Origin: Bacillus wiedmannii
GTDB taxonomy: Bacteria; Bacillota; Bacilli; Bacillales; Bacillaceae_G
Direction of reading: 5' to 3'
NCBI RefSeq assembly: GCF_001583695.1
Contig: NZ_LOBC01000027.1
Location: 1-58,396, forward strand
Length of the DNA: 58,396 nt
Below, in pieces: positions 8,069 to 22,939 of the stretch (position 1 is the first letter of the stretch; the number at the start of each line of letters is the position of its first letter). A model generated the notes under the pieces. That model was given only the letters and a program-made list of their open reading frames with translations. It had not been told where the DNA came from and made no database searches. Position numbers and translations under genes: made by a program.

Positions 8069-8081
<13 letters not shown>
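7287..8081 (-). CDS. ecfT: ECF transporter transmembrane subunit EcfT
   Basis: 264-residue T component of an energy-coupling factor (ECF) vitamin transporter. It has about five or six hydrophobic segments: a cluster at about 25-110, and others near 115-135 and 240-262. Two cytoplasmic coupling helices carry the family motifs ASRG (in [10 protein letters not shown]) and EARG (in [10 protein letters not shown]), which dock on the ATPases. It follows ecfA2 with a 13-base overlap. In Bacillota this group II module is shared by many S components encoded elsewhere, so the substrate cannot be told from here. Confidence 0.95.
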
Positions 8082-9863
<1,782 letters not shown>

Positions 9864-9871
9864 AATTATCA

Positions 9872-10234
9872 TTATACTAACTCGATAATTACCATTGGTG
9901 CTGCGTCTCCGCGACGTGGACCAATTTTTGCAATACGAGTGTATCCGCCTTGGCGCTCAGCATAGCGTGGAGCTACATCAGCGAATAATTTTTGAAGTGC
10001 ATCTTGACCAGTCTCAGCGTTAGCTACTTCATTGCGAATGAAAGCTGCTGCTTGACGACGAGCGTGAAGATCTCCGCGTTTACCTAAAGTGATCATTTTT
10101 TCCACTACAGAACGAAGTTCTTTTGCACGAGTTTCTGTCGTTTGGATGCGCTCGTTGATAATTAAATCAGTAGCTAAATCACGTAACATAGCTTTACGTT
10201 GCGCACTTGTACGGCCTAATTTTCTGTATGCCAT
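9872..10234 (-). CDS. rplQ: Ribosomal protein L17
   Basis: 120-residue 50S protein at the peptide exit side. It has the basic N-terminus [16 protein letters not shown] typical of L17 and the short bacillar length. The ATG follows AAAGGAGG. It is the last gene of the cluster, 35 bases after rpoA. Confidence 0.98.
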
Positions 10235-10269
10235 TCGTAGTTCCCTCCTTTGTTGATGGGTTTAAATCC

Positions 10270-11214
10270 TCAGTCGTCTTTACGTAAACCTAAACCTAAT
10301 TCCTCAAGTTTATGTTTAACTTCTTCTAAGGATTTACGTCCTAAGTTACGAACTTTCATCATATCTTCTTCTGTTTTGTTCGCAAGCTCTTGTACAGTAT
10401 TAATTCCTGCACGTTTTAGGCAATTATAAGAACGAACAGAAAGATCTAGTTCTTCGATAGTCATCTCAAGAACTTTCTCTTTTTGATCTTCTTCCTTCTC
10501 GACCATAATCTCAGCATTTTGTGCTTCATCAGTTAAACCAACAAAGATATTTAAATGCTCAGTTAAGATTTTGGCACCTAAAGAGATAGCTTCTTTTGGC
10601 CCGATGCTTCCATCCGTCCATACATCAAGCGTAAGCTTATCATAATTAGCCACTTGTCCGACACGTGTCTTTTCCACTTGGTAAGTCACACGTGATACTG
10701 GAGTATAAATAGAATCAATAGGAATTACTCCTATTGGTTGATCTTCGCTTTTATTTGCATCAGCTGGCGTATACCCACGGCCACGCTTTGCAGTTAAACG
10801 CATGCGGAAATGCGCATTTTTTGCTAACGTTGCAATGTGTAAATCTGGATTTAAGATTTCTACATCACTATCGTGAGTAATATCAGCAGCTGTGACAATA
10901 CCTTCGCCCTGCACATCAATTTCCAACGTCTTCTCTTCTTCAGAGTAGATTTTAAGAGCTAACTTTTTCAAGTTTAAGATGATCGTCGTAACGTCTTCTA
11001 CTACGCCCTCAACTGTTGAAAATTCATGTAATACGCCATCGATTTGGATAGCAGTAACAGCGGCACCAGGGAGTGAGGATAAAAGAATACGACGTAAGGA
11101 GTTACCCAAAGTAGTACCATATCCACGCTCAAGCGGTTCAATTACGAATTTACCATATTTAGCATCTTCGTTAAGTTCAACCGTTTCGATTTTCGGCTTT
11201 TCGATTTCAATCAT
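10270..11214 (-). CDS. rpoA: RNA polymerase alpha subunit
   Basis: 314-residue alpha subunit. The N-terminal domain (about 1-230) dimerises and holds beta and beta', with family motifs [20 protein letters not shown] (31-50) and [12 protein letters not shown] linker precedes the C-terminal domain (about 245-314), which contains the helix-hairpin-helix that binds UP-element DNA and activators ([18 protein letters not shown]). The ATG has AAGGAGGG upstream. A 180-base gap separates it from rpsK and holds a promoter-like sequence and a strong hairpin, so rpoA-rplQ may have its own expression control. Confidence 0.98.
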   Translation of the reverse strand: MIEIEKPKIETVELNEDAKYGKFVIEPLERGYGTTLGNSLRRILLSSLPGAAVTAIQIDGVLHEFSTVEGVVEDVTTIILNLKKLALKIYSEEEKTLEIDVQGEGIVTAADITHDSDVEILNPDLHIATLAKNAHFRMRLTAKRGRGYTPADANKSEDQPIGVIPIDSIYTPVSRVTYQVEKTRVGQVANYDKLTLDVWTDGSIGPKEAISLGAKILTEHLNIFVGLTDEAQNAEIMVEKEEDQKEKVLEMTIEELDLSVRSYNCLKRAGINTVQELANKTEEDMMKVRNLGRKSLEEVKHKLEELGLGLRKDD

Positions 11215-11246
11215 TAACTAAACCCTCCTTCAAAACGTCGAAACCC

Positions 11247-11279
11247 CGGTTAAACAAAGGGATACCCCCTGTCTAACCG
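11247..11279 (-). other. Strong hairpin in the rpoA leader
   Basis: On the minus strand, 15 paired bases (with three G-U pairs) close around a 3-base loop, from CGGTTAGACAGGG to CCCTTTGTTTAACCG. It ends 25 bases before the AAGGAGGG site of rpoA. No T-run follows, so it is not a normal terminator. Its role is unknown. Confidence 0.75.
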
Positions 11280-11359
11280 AAAGTCCCCCTTAGGCAGTTC
11301 CCGATTGTGCACAACAAGCGATGTTTCTGTACGAAATTTCTCGATAATGCATCATATCC

Positions 11360-11388
11360 ATTATAGACAAAAGGGAAAATTCTATACA
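11360..11388 (-). promoter_or_regulatory. Possible internal promoter for rpoA-rplQ
   Basis: Perfect -10 TATAAT (11360-11365 on the minus strand) with a poor -35 TGTATA (11383-11388) at 17 bp. It lies between the rpsK stop and a 140-base leader. Confidence 0.5.
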
Positions 11389-11394
11389 GAAAAA

Positions 11395-11805
<411 letters not shown>

Positions 11806-11808
11806 TTA

Positions 11809-12174
11809 TTATTTCTTTTTATTTGCTACTGTACGACGTGGACCTTTACGTGTACGAGCATTGTTTTTAGAGTTTTGACCACGAACTGGTAAACCACGAC
11901 GGTGACGAAGACCACGGTAAGAACCGATCTCCATTAGACGTTTAATGTTAAGAGATACTTCACGACGAAGGTCTCCCTCAACTTTAATACGATCGATGAT
12001 ATCACGGATACGTCCTAGTTCGTCTTCCGTTAAATCACGAACTCGTGTTTCTGAAGAAATACCAGCTTCAGTTAGAATTTTTTCAGCAGTTGTGCGACCA
12101 ATGCCGAATACGTAAGTTAAAGAAATAACAACGCGTTTGTCTCGAGGAATATCTACACCTGCGATACGTGCCAT
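11809..12174 (-). CDS. rpsM: Ribosomal protein S13
   Basis: 121-residue 30S head protein that bridges to L5 and touches tRNA through its basic C-terminal tail (NARTKG-like region, here [17 protein letters not shown]). The helix-two-turn-helix signature [11 protein letters not shown] lies near residues 25-35. The ATG is preceded by AAGGAGG. It is followed by rpsK and preceded by rpmJ. Confidence 0.98.
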   Translation of the reverse strand: MARIAGVDIPRDKRVVISLTYVFGIGRTTAEKILTEAGISSETRVRDLTEDELGRIRDIIDRIKVEGDLRREVSLNIKRLMEIGSYRGLRHRRGLPVRGQNSKNNARTRKGPRRTVANKKK

Positions 12175-12195
12175 TCTGAATGCACCTCCTTCTGA

Positions 12196-12339
<144 letters not shown>

Positions 12340-12344
12340 CTATA

Positions 12345-12563
12345 TTATTTAAAACGGTACGTAATACGACCACGATTTAAATCGTACGGAGATAATTCTA
12401 CCGTAACTTTGTCTCCTGGTAAAATACGAATGAAGTTCATACGGATTTTACCAGAAACGTGAGCCAATACGACATGCCCATTCTCTAATTCTACTTTGAA
12501 CATAGCATTTGGCAACGTTTCAAGAACGGTACCTTCGACTTCAATTACATCATCTTTAGCCAT
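12345..12563 (-). CDS. infA: Translation initiation factor IF-1
   Basis: 72-residue OB-fold protein that occupies the 30S A site during initiation. The full family length is present, with [18 protein letters not shown] in the barrel and [16 protein letters not shown] near the end. It lies between map and rpmJ with a 68-base gap to map. B. subtilis has a small KOW-domain gene (ybzG) in that gap, and there is no room for it here. Confidence 0.98.
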   Translation of the reverse strand: MAKDDVIEVEGTVLETLPNAMFKVELENGHVVLAHVSGKIRMNFIRILPGDKVTVELSPYDLNRGRITYRFK

Positions 12564-12631
12564 TCAATAGTTCTCCCTTCTTCAAATCAGTAACATTTTA
12601 CACTGCTCTGAAATCCCGGAGAGCCAGCTAC

Positions 12632-13377
12632 TTATAAAGTGGTAAGGATTTCGTATCCTGCTTCTGTAAGAGCAATCGTGTGCTCAAAGTGTGCACACCA
12701 TTTACCATCTACCGTTACCACTGTCCAGTCATCAGATAGTGTTTTTACATATCGTCTTCCTTGATTCACCATCGGCTCAACACAGATGACCATTCCCGGC
12801 TTTAATCTAGGGCCTCTATTTGGTGGACCATAGTGCGGGATTTGAGGGTCCTCATGTAAGTCTTGCCCGATTCCGTGACCAACATACTCCCTAACGATCG
12901 AGAACCCATTCTCTTCAGCATGGGTTTGAACCGCATGTGAGATATTTGATAATCTTTCGCCTGGTTTTACTTGTTCTAGACCAAGATACAACGATTTTTC
13001 TGTGACATCAAGTAGCTTTTGAACAGATTCAGAAATGTTTCCAACTGGATACGTCCATGCAGAATCTCCATGGTACCCATTGTATTTCGCACCAATATCG
13101 ATACTGATGATATCGCCCTCTTCGAGCTTGCGCTTCCCTGGAATTCCGTGTACAAGCTCTTCATTTACAGAAGCACATATGCTCCCCGGAAATCCGTTGT
13201 ATCCTTTAAAAGATGGCGTAGCACCATATTTTTGAATCGTCTTTTCCGCTATTTGATCGAGCTCTTTCGTTGTAATTCCTGGAGTAATATGCTGTTTCAA
13301 CTCTTGATGAGTTAAAGCAACGATCCTGCCAGCTTCTCGCATGATTTCTATCTCGCGAGGAGTTTTGCAGATGATCA

Positions 13378-13378
<1 letters not shown>
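12632..13378 (-). CDS. map: Type I methionine aminopeptidase
   Basis: 248-residue enzyme that removes the initiator Met from new proteins. The five metal ligands are in place: Asp in SIDIGA, Asp in GDSAWTYP, His in [12 protein letters not shown], Glu in CVEPMVN and Glu in [10 protein letters not shown]. The start ATG overlaps the adk stop by one base (TAATG), so the two are translationally coupled. Confidence 0.97.
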
Positions 13379-14040
<662 letters not shown>

Positions 14041-14084
14041 TCAGAGTACATGAGCATGTAGGGAAGACAATTCTTCCCACTTAC

Positions 14085-15386
14085 TCATTGCTTGATAAAC
14101 CCTTTGTAATGGCGTTTTACCAGTTGACTTTCTAGCTGCTTCATTGTTTCTAAAGCAACGCCGACAACGATTAACATACTCGTTCCACCAATCTGTGCAG
14201 ATGGAGGAAGATTTCCCAGTTTCGTAAAGATAACTGGTAAGATTGCAATCGCTGCTAGGAAAATTGATCCTACAAAGGTCAAACGATACAAGATTTTTGT
14301 TAGATATTGTTCCGTATTCTTACCCGGACGAATACCTGGAACATATCCACCTTGTTTGTTTAGATTCTCTGACATTTGCTCTGGATTAACCTGAACAAAC
14401 GCATAGAAATATGTGAAGGCTACAATGAGCGCAACATATATGATCATTCCCACTGGGTGAGAATAGTTAAAGTTTGCAATGATCCACTGCGATACATCAT
14501 GATTCGGGAAGAACTGTGCAATAGTTGGAGGCGTAATTAAGAATGAAACAGCAAAAATGACTGGAATAACACCCGCACTATTTACCTTAAGCGGTAAATG
14601 TGTGTTTTGTGCTCCAGCATGATTCCCATTCCCTCCTGTTACACGCTTCGCATATTGAATTGGGATCTTTCTAACAGCCTGTTGAATGAAAATAACACCA
14701 ACAATAACCGCTAGCACAGCTAGTAAGATCAATGCAACTTTAACGATACTCATGAACAATTGATCTCCGATATTTTGAAACTGTTGTTGATACACTTGAG
14801 ATATAACACTTGGGATCGCTGCGGCAATACCGCCAAAGATAAGGATGGAAATACCATTACCTACACCTTTAGCTGTAATCTGTTCACCTAACCACATTAA
14901 AAATGCAGTACCAGCAGTCAGTACCGTAGCAATGTATAAATAAGTGCTCCAACCAGGATTCAAAATTAATTGCCCACCTACCATACCGTTAAAACCGATT
15001 GACATACCAAACCCCTGAATAAACGCAAGAACAATTGTAAAGTAACGCGTGAATTGCGTTAGTTTACGACGGCCCATTTCACCTTGCTTCGACCATTCCG
15101 AAAATTTAGGAACAACATCCATCTGCAATAATTGCACGATGATGGATGCTGTAATATACGGCATGATTCCCATCGCGAAGATGGAGAAGTTTTTCAAGGC
15201 GCCACCGCCAAATGTATTTAGGATACCTAAGGCATTTAATTGATCTTGTGCTTTCAGTACGTCTCCATTTGTAAATGGCACTGGGATAAACGTGCCAATC
15301 CTGAATACGATTAACATCGCTAAAGTGAATAATATTTTACGTCTTATCTCAGCAACGCGCATAAAGTTGGAGATTGTACGAAACAT
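14085..15386 (-). CDS. secY: Protein translocase channel subunit SecY
   Basis: 433-residue membrane protein with ten predicted transmembrane helices forming the SecYEG protein-conducting channel. Family landmarks include the plug/TM2 region GGGALKNFSIFAMGIMPYIT (59-78), and the C5 loop near PGIRPGKNTEQYL that binds SecA and ribosomes. The start ATG overlaps the rplO stop by one base (TAATG). SecE is also encoded in this window, at 41392-41571. Confidence 0.98.
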   Translation of the reverse strand: MFRTISNFMRVAEIRRKILFTLAMLIVFRIGTFIPVPFTNGDVLKAQDQLNALGILNTFGGGALKNFSIFAMGIMPYITASIIVQLLQMDVVPKFSEWSKQGEMGRRKLTQFTRYFTIVLAFIQGFGMSIGFNGMVGGQLILNPGWSTYLYIATVLTAGTAFLMWLGEQITAKGVGNGISILIFGGIAAAIPSVISQVYQQQFQNIGDQLFMSIVKVALILLAVLAVIVGVIFIQQAVRKIPIQYAKRVTGGNGNHAGAQNTHLPLKVNSAGVIPVIFAVSFLITPPTIAQFFPNHDVSQWIIANFNYSHPVGMIIYVALIVAFTYFYAFVQVNPEQMSENLNKQGGYVPGIRPGKNTEQYLTKILYRLTFVGSIFLAAIAILPVIFTKLGNLPPSAQIGGTSMLIVVGVALETMKQLESQLVKRHYKGFIKQ

Positions 15387-15826
15387 TAGATCACCTCAAC
15401 TGATCCGCCAGCTGCTTCAATTGCTTCTTTAGCACTTGAAGAGAACTTGTGCGCTTTAACAGTTAATTTTTTCTCTACTGCGCCGCTTGCAAGAATTTTA
15501 ACACCGTCGTTTAACTTGCTGATAACGCCAGTTTCCAGCAATAATTCAGGTGTTACTTCTGTACCATCTTCAAAACGATTTAACGTTGATAAGTTTACAA
15601 TAGTAAACTCTTTACGGTTAATGTTTGTGAAGCCGCGTTTTGGTAAACGACGGAATAATGGAGTTTGACCACCTTCGAAGCCAAGACGAACACCGCCACC
15701 AGAACGTGCGTTTTGTCCTTTATGACCTTTACCAGCAGTTTTACCGTTACCAGAACCGATACCACGACCGACACGGTTACGTACTTTACGAGAACCTTCT
15801 GCAGGTTTTAATTCATGAAGTTTCAT
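15386..15826 (-). CDS. rplO: Ribosomal protein L15
   Basis: 146-residue 50S protein with a long basic, Gly-rich N-terminal extension ([20 protein letters not shown]) that threads into 23S rRNA and a globular C-terminal domain. The ATG follows AAGGAGGTG. It lies between rpmD and secY. Confidence 0.98.
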   Translation of the reverse strand: MKLHELKPAEGSRKVRNRVGRGIGSGNGKTAGKGHKGQNARSGGGVRLGFEGGQTPLFRRLPKRGFTNINRKEFTIVNLSTLNRFEDGTEVTPELLLETGVISKLNDGVKILASGAVEKKLTVKAHKFSSSAKEAIEAAGGSVEVI

Positions 15827-15859
15827 TCCCAGGCACCTCCTTATATTAATGAGTTATCC

Positions 15860-16042
15860 TTAAGCTTCTGTTACAGTTATAAGGTGAGAAACTTTGTTGA
15901 TCATACCAAGAATAGCAGGAGTTTCTTCCTTAACTACAGTTGAATTCAACTTTTTAAGACCTAAAGCTTCTACCGTCGCACGTTGATCTTGTGGACGACC
16001 AATTACACTACGAGTGAGGGTAATTTCTAACTTTTTCGCCAT
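15860..16042 (-). CDS. rpmD: Ribosomal protein L30
   Basis: 60-residue 50S protein of the usual bacterial length, with the family core [20 protein letters not shown] (9-28). The ATG follows AAGGAGGG. It lies 13 bases after rpsE and before rplO. Confidence 0.98.
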   Translation of the reverse strand: MAKKLEITLTRSVIGRPQDQRATVEALGLKKLNSTVVKEETPAILGMINKVSHLITVTEA

Positions 16043-16055
16043 TTGTTTTCCCTCC

Positions 16056-16556
16056 TTAACCTAGTAGCTCTTCTACAGATTTACCGCGTAATTTTGCAAC
16101 ATCTTCAGCGCGCTTAAGTTCGCTTAATCCGTTCACAGTAGCGCGAATCATGTTGATTGGTGTGTTAGAACCAAGAGATTTCGAAAGAATATCTTGTACA
16201 CCAGCTAATTCAAGTACCGCACGAACAGGTCCACCAGCAATAACACCAGTACCTTCAGCAGCAGGTTTTAAGAATACTTCACCAGCTCCAAAATGACCGT
16301 TGATTGTGTGTGGAATTGTTGTACCAACTAATGGTACAGCGATTAAGTTTTTCTTAGCGTCTTCGATAGCTTTGCGGATTGCGTCTGGTACCTCTTGTGC
16401 TTTACCAGTACCGAATCCAACATGACCGTTTTTATCGCCAACTACAACTAGTGCAGCAAAGCGGAAACGACGACCACCCTTAACAACTTTCGCGACACGA
16501 TTTATCGTAACTACACGTTCTTCAAGTTCTAATTTACTTGGGTCAATGCGATGCAT
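16056..16556 (-). CDS. rpsE: Ribosomal protein S5
   Basis: 166-residue 30S protein needed for decoding accuracy and mRNA unwinding at the entry tunnel. The double-stranded RNA-binding-like N-domain contains the loop [18 protein letters not shown] (about 24-41), where spectinomycin resistance changes occur in other bacteria; no deletion or obvious resistance change is seen. I chose the ATG at 16556 (7 bases after AGGAGGG) rather than the adjacent in-frame TTG one codon upstream. Confidence 0.97.
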
Positions 16557-16577
16557 CAATTTTCCCTCCTTTGACCA

Positions 16578-16940
16578 TTAAAATTGTAATCCAGCCTCAC
16601 GAGCAGCCTCAGCTAGAGCTTTAACACGGCCATGGTATAAGTAACCACCGCGATCGAATACTACTTCTTTAACGCCTTTCTCTACAGCACGCTTAGCAAC
16701 TGATTCTCCTACTTTCGTAGCAGCTTCAGTATTGCTAGTACCGTTAAGAGCAAGGTCTTTATCAAGAGTAGATGCACTTACTAACGTTACACCATTTACA
16801 TCATCAATAACTTGAGCGTAAATATGTTGGTTAGAACGGAACACGTTTAAACGTGGACGTTCTGCAGTACCAGTAAGTTTAGCACGTACACGTGCATGTC
16901 TTTTCTTACGAGTCGCATTTTTATCAGCTTTAGTGATCAT
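16578..16940 (-). CDS. rplR: Ribosomal protein L18
   Basis: 120-residue 5S rRNA-binding protein of the central protuberance. The basic N-terminus ([18 protein letters not shown]) and core [20 protein letters not shown] are typical. The ATG at 16940 is 8 bases after AGGAG; a GTG three codons upstream sits too close to that site. Confidence 0.97.
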   Translation of the reverse strand: MITKADKNATRKKRHARVRAKLTGTAERPRLNVFRSNQHIYAQVIDDVNGVTLVSASTLDKDLALNGTSNTEAATKVGESVAKRAVEKGVKEVVFDRGGYLYHGRVKALAEAAREAGLQF

Positions 16941-16971
16941 TCTTGTCACTCCTTTCTCTCACCTAACGGGT

Positions 16972-17511
16972 TTACTTAGCAGTTTTACCTTCTTTACGAC
17001 GAACAACTTCGCCTTCGTAACGAATACCTTTACCTTTATAAGGCTCAGGAGCACGTACAGCACGGATGTTAGCAGCAAATTCGCCAACACGTTGCTTGTC
17101 GATACCTTTGATTACGATTTTAGTTGGTACAGGTACTTCAACTTCAAGACCTGCTTCCGGAGTCATTTCTACTGGATGAGAATAACCTACGCTTAATACA
17201 AGTTTATCTCCTTGTTTTTGAGCACGGTAACCAACACCGACTAATTCAAGTCCGCGTGCGAAACCTGTAGTTACACCTTCAACCATGTTTCCGATTAAAG
17301 CACGAGTTGTACCGTGTAATGCACGGTGTTCCTTCTGTTCAGATGGACGCTCAACTGTTAGTGTATTTTCTTCAATTTTGATAGACATATCAGCATTGAA
17401 TTTACGAGTTAATTCACCTTTAGGGCCTTTTACTGCTACAGTATTGTCTTCTGCAATTGTAATAGTAACACCTGCAGGGATTTCAAGAATCTTTTTACCA
17501 ATACGAGACAT
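16972..17511 (-). CDS. rplF: Ribosomal protein L6
   Basis: 179-residue 50S protein near the sarcin-ricin/GTPase centre. It has two homologous domains (about 1-82 and 83-179) and ends with the family signature [14 protein letters not shown] (about 155-168). The ATG follows GGAGGTG. It is between rpsH and rplR. Confidence 0.98.
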   Translation of the reverse strand: MSRIGKKILEIPAGVTITIAEDNTVAVKGPKGELTRKFNADMSIKIEENTLTVERPSEQKEHRALHGTTRALIGNMVEGVTTGFARGLELVGVGYRAQKQGDKLVLSVGYSHPVEMTPEAGLEVEVPVPTKIVIKGIDKQRVGEFAANIRAVRAPEPYKGKGIRYEGEVVRRKEGKTAK

Positions 17512-17543
17512 GTGGTCACACCTCCGTTCGTTTTAAATATATA

Positions 17544-17942
17544 TTACCAAACGTATGCTACTACTTCTCCACCAGTTTGTAATTGACGAGCGTCTTTGTC
17601 TGTCATTACTCCCTTAGATGTAGAAACAAGAGCGATACCTAATCCGTTAAGTACACGTGGTACTTCATCAGCTTTAGCGTAAACGCGTAAGCCAGGTTTA
17701 CTGATACGTTTTAATCCAGTGATTACACGTTCATTGTTTGCACCATATTTCAGGAAAATACGAAGGATACCTTGTTTGTTATCCTCGATGTATTCTACAT
17801 CACGAATGAAACCTTCACGTTTTAAAAGTTCAGCGATCTCTTTTTTGATTTTAGAAGCAGGAACCTCTAATTTCTCATGACGTACCATGTTCGCATTACG
17901 GATGCGAGTAAGCATGTCTGCAATTGGATCTGTCATCACCAT
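17544..17942 (-). CDS. rpsH: Ribosomal protein S8
   Basis: 132-residue primary binder of 16S rRNA central domain. The signature [20 protein letters not shown] is near the C-terminus. The start was set at the ATG at 17942 ([11 protein letters not shown]), 8 bases after GAAGGAGG; the open frame upstream to 17978 lies over the rpsN end and has no ribosome binding site. In E. coli S8 autoregulates the spc operon; no such site is evident here. Confidence 0.97.
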
Positions 17943-17971
17943 GTGTTTTACCTCCTTCCCATTTGTGGGTT

Positions 17972-18190
<219 letters not shown>

Positions 18191-18730
18191 TTATTTTTGG
18201 AATGGCATACCGAATTGTGTTAAAAGTTCACGAGCTTCTTCATCAGTTTTCGCTGTAGTAACGATTACGATGTCCATACCGCGGACTTTGCTTACTTTAT
18301 CATAATCAATCTCAGGGAAGATAAGTTGCTCTTTAACACCTAATGTGTAGTTCCCACGACCATCGAATGATTTCTTAGAAACACCACGGAAATCACGTAC
18401 ACGTGGTAAAGAAACTGATACTAATTTGTCGAAGAACTCATACATTTGCTCGCCGCGTAAAGTTACTTTCGCACCGATTGGCATACCTTCACGAAGACGG
18501 AAACCAGCGATTGATTTTTTAGCACGAGTTACAACAGGTTTTTGACCTGCGATTTGTGTTAATTCTTCTACTGCATTGTCTAAAGCTTTTGAGTTAGATA
18601 CCGCGTCACCAACACCAGTGTTGATTACGATCTTTTCGATTTTCGGTACTTCCATCACAGATTTATAGTTAAACTTGCTCACTAGAGCAGGAGTAATTTC
18701 CTTTTGGAACTTCTCTTTAAGGCGATTCAA
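18191..18730 (-). CDS. rplE: Ribosomal protein L5
   Basis: 179-residue 5S rRNA-binding protein of the central protuberance, contacting P-site tRNA and S13. Motifs [14 protein letters not shown] (about 34-47) and [18 protein letters not shown] are intact. It follows rplX by 26 bases. Confidence 0.98.
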   Translation of the reverse strand: MNRLKEKFQKEITPALVSKFNYKSVMEVPKIEKIVINTGVGDAVSNSKALDNAVEELTQIAGQKPVVTRAKKSIAGFRLREGMPIGAKVTLRGEQMYEFFDKLVSVSLPRVRDFRGVSKKSFDGRGNYTLGVKEQLIFPEIDYDKVSKVRGMDIVIVTTAKTDEEARELLTQFGMPFQK

Positions 18731-18756
18731 TGAAGTGACCTCCTTTCTTAAGAAAA

Positions 18757-19068
18757 TTATTTATCTAATAATTCACCAGATTTTTTTGCAATACGAACTT
18801 TTTTACCATCTTCTACTTTGAAGCCTACGCGAGTAGGTTCACCTGTTTTCGGATCTAAAACCATAACGTTAGAAACGTGAATAGGTGCTTCTTTAGTAAT
18901 AATTCCACCTTGTGGATTTAATTGAGATGGCTTAGAGTGTTTTTTAACGATGTTAACACCCTCAACGATAACACGGTTTTGCTTTGGGAAAGCCACAAGG
19001 ATAACGCCTTGTTTTCCTTTGTCTTTTCCAGTGATTACCTGTACTTTATCACCTTTTTTTACATGCAT
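18757..19068 (-). CDS. rplX: Ribosomal protein L24
   Basis: 103-residue early-assembly 50S protein with an N-terminal KOW motif ([20 protein letters not shown]). The start at 19068 (MHVKKGD) matches family length and follows AGGAGG by 12 bases, which is a little long. The frame is open 8 codons further upstream, but those codons overlap the ribosome binding site. Confidence 0.97.
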   Translation of the reverse strand: MHVKKGDKVQVITGKDKGKQGVILVAFPKQNRVIVEGVNIVKKHSKPSQLNPQGGIITKEAPIHVSNVMVLDPKTGEPTRVGFKVEDGKKVRIAKKSGELLDK

Positions 19069-19106
19069 CTTAATTCTGCACCTCCTTAGCAAGGCAATAC
19101 CTTAAA

Positions 19107-19475
19107 TTATAGAACTTCTGGAGCTAAAGAAACGATCTTCATGAAGTTGCTATCACGTAATTCACGAGCTACTGGTCCGAAGATACGAGTACCACGTGGG
19201 CTCTTATCGTCTTTGATGATAACCGCTGCGTTTTCATCAAATTTGATATAAGAACCGTCCGGACGACGAGCTCCGCTCTTCGTACGTACCACTACTGCTT
19301 TAACAACGTCACCTTTTTTAACAACGCCACCTGGTGTTGCTTGTTTTACCGTAGCAACGATAATGTCACCAATGTTAGCATATTTACGACCAGAGCCGCC
19401 TAATACTTTAATTGTTAAAAGTTCACGTGCACCAGAGTTGTCAGCAACTTTCAAACGAGATTCTTGTTGGATCAT
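19107..19475 (-). CDS. rplN: Ribosomal protein L14
   Basis: 122-residue 50S protein at the intersubunit bridge with 16S helix 44. It begins [19 protein letters not shown] and ends with the typical [16 protein letters not shown]-like tail ([19 protein letters not shown] here). The start follows GGGAGG. Confidence 0.98.
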
Positions 19476-19518
19476 GTTATGAAACCTCCCTTCGGACTAA
19501 AAATTCCGATTCGTCTAT

Positions 19519-19782
19519 TTAGATAATAACCGCTTCTTCAACGATTTCAACTAAACGGAAACGCTTAGTAGCAGAAAGCGGGCGAGTTTCCATGATTTTA
19601 ACGATATCGCCAAGTTTCGCTTGGTTTTGCTCATCATGGGCTTTGTACTTCTTAGAATACTTAACACGTTTTCCGTACAAGGAATGAGTTTTGTAAGTTT
19701 CAACTAAAACTGTAATCGTTTTGTCCATTTTGTCAGACACAACACGACCAGTATAAACTTTGCGTTGGTTACGTTCGCTCAC
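19519..19782 (-). CDS. rpsQ: Ribosomal protein S17
   Basis: 87-residue OB-fold protein, a primary 16S rRNA binder. The core [20 protein letters not shown] (12-31) and [20 protein letters not shown] are typical. It starts at a GTG (19782), 8 bases after GGGAGG, with no ATG alternative. Confidence 0.98.
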
Positions 19783-19802
19783 TATGCAAACCTCCCCTCA
19801 AT

Positions 19803-21088
<1,286 letters not shown>

Positions 21089-21091
21089 CGA

Positions 21092-21433
21092 TTATCCCTC
21101 CTTCTTTTCTGATACCACAACTGTAATGTGGCTTGTGCGTTTGTTAATTTGGCTTGCACGACCCATTGCACGTGGACGGAAACGTTTCAACGTTGGACCT
21201 TCGTCAACGAAAACTTTTTCAACAACTAGGTTGTTAATATCCATCTCATAATTGTGCTCTGCATTTGCGATTGCAGATTTTAAAACTTTCTCTACAACTG
21301 GAGAAGCAGTTTTTGGTGTGTGGTTAAGGATAGCAATCGCTTCACCCACTTGCTTACCTCGGATTAAGTCTACTACTAAACGAACTTTACGAGGAGCAAT
21401 ACGAACTGTTCTCGCTACTGCTTTAGCTTGCAT
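21092..21433 (-). CDS. rplV: Ribosomal protein L22
   Basis: 113-residue protein whose long beta-hairpin lines the nascent-peptide tunnel. The tunnel tip ([19 protein letters not shown]) is intact, without the small deletions or insertions associated with macrolide resistance. The ATG at 21433 is 7 bases after GAGGAGG. It starts 18 bases before the end of its upstream ORF frame overlaps rpsS, so it is tightly packed. Confidence 0.97.
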
Positions 21434-21450
21434 TGAAGTGCCTCCTCTCA

Positions 21451-21729
21451 TTATCTTCTAGTTTTCTTATCGTCAGCAAGGTGACCTTTATACGTACGAG
21501 TTGGTGCGAATTCACCTAACTTATGGCCAACCATATCCTCAGTGATGTACACAGGTACGTGTTTACGACCATCATATACAGCGATTGTGTGTCCGATGAA
21601 CTGAGGGAAGATTGTTGAACGGCGAGACCAAGTTTTAACAACTTGTTTTTGCTCAGATGCAACTAATTTTTCCATTTTGCTCATTAAGTGATCATCGACA
21701 AATGGTCCTTTTTTTAAGCTACGAGCCAT
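21451..21729 (-). CDS. rpsS: Ribosomal protein S19
   Basis: 92-residue 30S head protein paired with S13. Motifs [17 protein letters not shown] (2-18) and [20 protein letters not shown] are typical. The ATG follows GAAGGGAGG. Confidence 0.98.
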
Positions 21730-21789
21730 TTTGGTGCCTCCCTTCGTGATTGGCGTACGGTTCTAGAAATGAACCGTACTACAATCCCA

Positions 21790-22620
21790 TTATTTTTTAC
21801 GACGACGAACGATGAATTTGTCAGACGCTTTGTTTTTCTTACGAGTCTTGAATCCAAGAGTTGGTTTACCCCATGGAGACATTGGAGACTTACGTCCGAT
21901 TGGAGAACGTCCTTCACCACCACCGTGTGGGTGATCAACCGGGTTCATTACAGAACCACGAACTGTTGGGCGTTTACCTAACCAGCGAGAGCGACCTGCT
22001 TTACCGATTTTGATAAGTTCGTGCTGTTCGTTACCTACTTGACCGATTGAAGCGCGACAAGCAGATAATACAAGACGTACTTCACCAGAAGTTAAACGTA
22101 CAAGTACGTATTTACCTTCTTTACCAAGTACTTGAGCAGAAGTACCAGCAGAACGAACTAATTGTCCGCCACGGCCAGGCTTAAGCTCGATATTATGAAC
22201 AACAGTACCTACTGGAATGTTGATTAATGGTAATGCGTTACCGATTTTGATGTCAGCTTCTGGGCCAGACATAACTTCCATACCTACTTCTAAAGATTTA
22301 GGAGCAAGAATGTAACGTTTTTCACCGTCAACGTAGTTAATTAATGCGATATTCGCAGAGCGGTTTGGATCGTATTCGATCGTAGCAACGCGTCCTGGAA
22401 TTCCATCTTTGTTACGCTTAAAGTCGATGATACGGTATTGACGCTTATGTCCGCCACCTTGATGACGTACAGTAATTTTACCTTGGTTATTACGACCAGC
22501 CTTCTTGCTTAAAGGAGCAAGTAATGACTTTTCTGGTCTGTCAGTCGTGATTTCAGCGAAATCATTCGTAGTCATATTACGACGACCGTTAGTAGTTGGA
22601 TTATACTTTTTAATTCCCAT
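21790..22620 (-). CDS. rplB: Ribosomal protein L2
   Basis: 276-residue 50S protein needed for subunit joining and peptidyl transferase activity. The conserved C-terminal loop [14 protein letters not shown], containing the His close to the catalytic centre, is present near residues 223-236. The full length is typical. The ATG follows AAGGAGGG. It sits between rplW and rpsS in the S10 operon. Confidence 0.98.
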   Translation of the reverse strand: MGIKKYNPTTNGRRNMTTNDFAEITTDRPEKSLLAPLSKKAGRNNQGKITVRHQGGGHKRQYRIIDFKRNKDGIPGRVATIEYDPNRSANIALINYVDGEKRYILAPKSLEVGMEVMSGPEADIKIGNALPLINIPVGTVVHNIELKPGRGGQLVRSAGTSAQVLGKEGKYVLVRLTSGEVRLVLSACRASIGQVGNEQHELIKIGKAGRSRWLGKRPTVRGSVMNPVDHPHGGGEGRSPIGRKSPMSPWGKPTLGFKTRKKNKASDKFIVRRRKK

Positions 22621-22648
22621 CTCAATTTCCCTCCTTCTTTAGTAAGAA

Positions 22649-22939
22649 TTAAACACCTTGGAAGATTTCGATTTCTTTGCTGTCAGCAGTTAGCTTAACG
22701 ATTGCTTTACGACGACGGCTAGTAAAACCAGCGTGACGACCAACGCGTTTTGCTTTCGGCTTGTAGTTCATGATGTTCACTTTTTCTACTTTAACACCAA
22801 AGATCGCTTCAAGAGCATCTTTAACTTCTGTTTTATTAGATTTAACGTCCACATCGAACGTGTATTTTTTTTCAGCCATCATTTCCATAGAACGTTCAGT
22901 GATAACTGGGCGCTTAATGATATCACGAGGATCTCTCAT
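22649..22939 (-). CDS. rplW: Ribosomal protein L23
   Basis: 96-residue protein at the tunnel exit that docks trigger factor and SRP. The core [20 protein letters not shown] (10-29) is typical. Its ATG overlaps the rplD stop by one base (TAATG), implying coupled translation. Confidence 0.98.
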
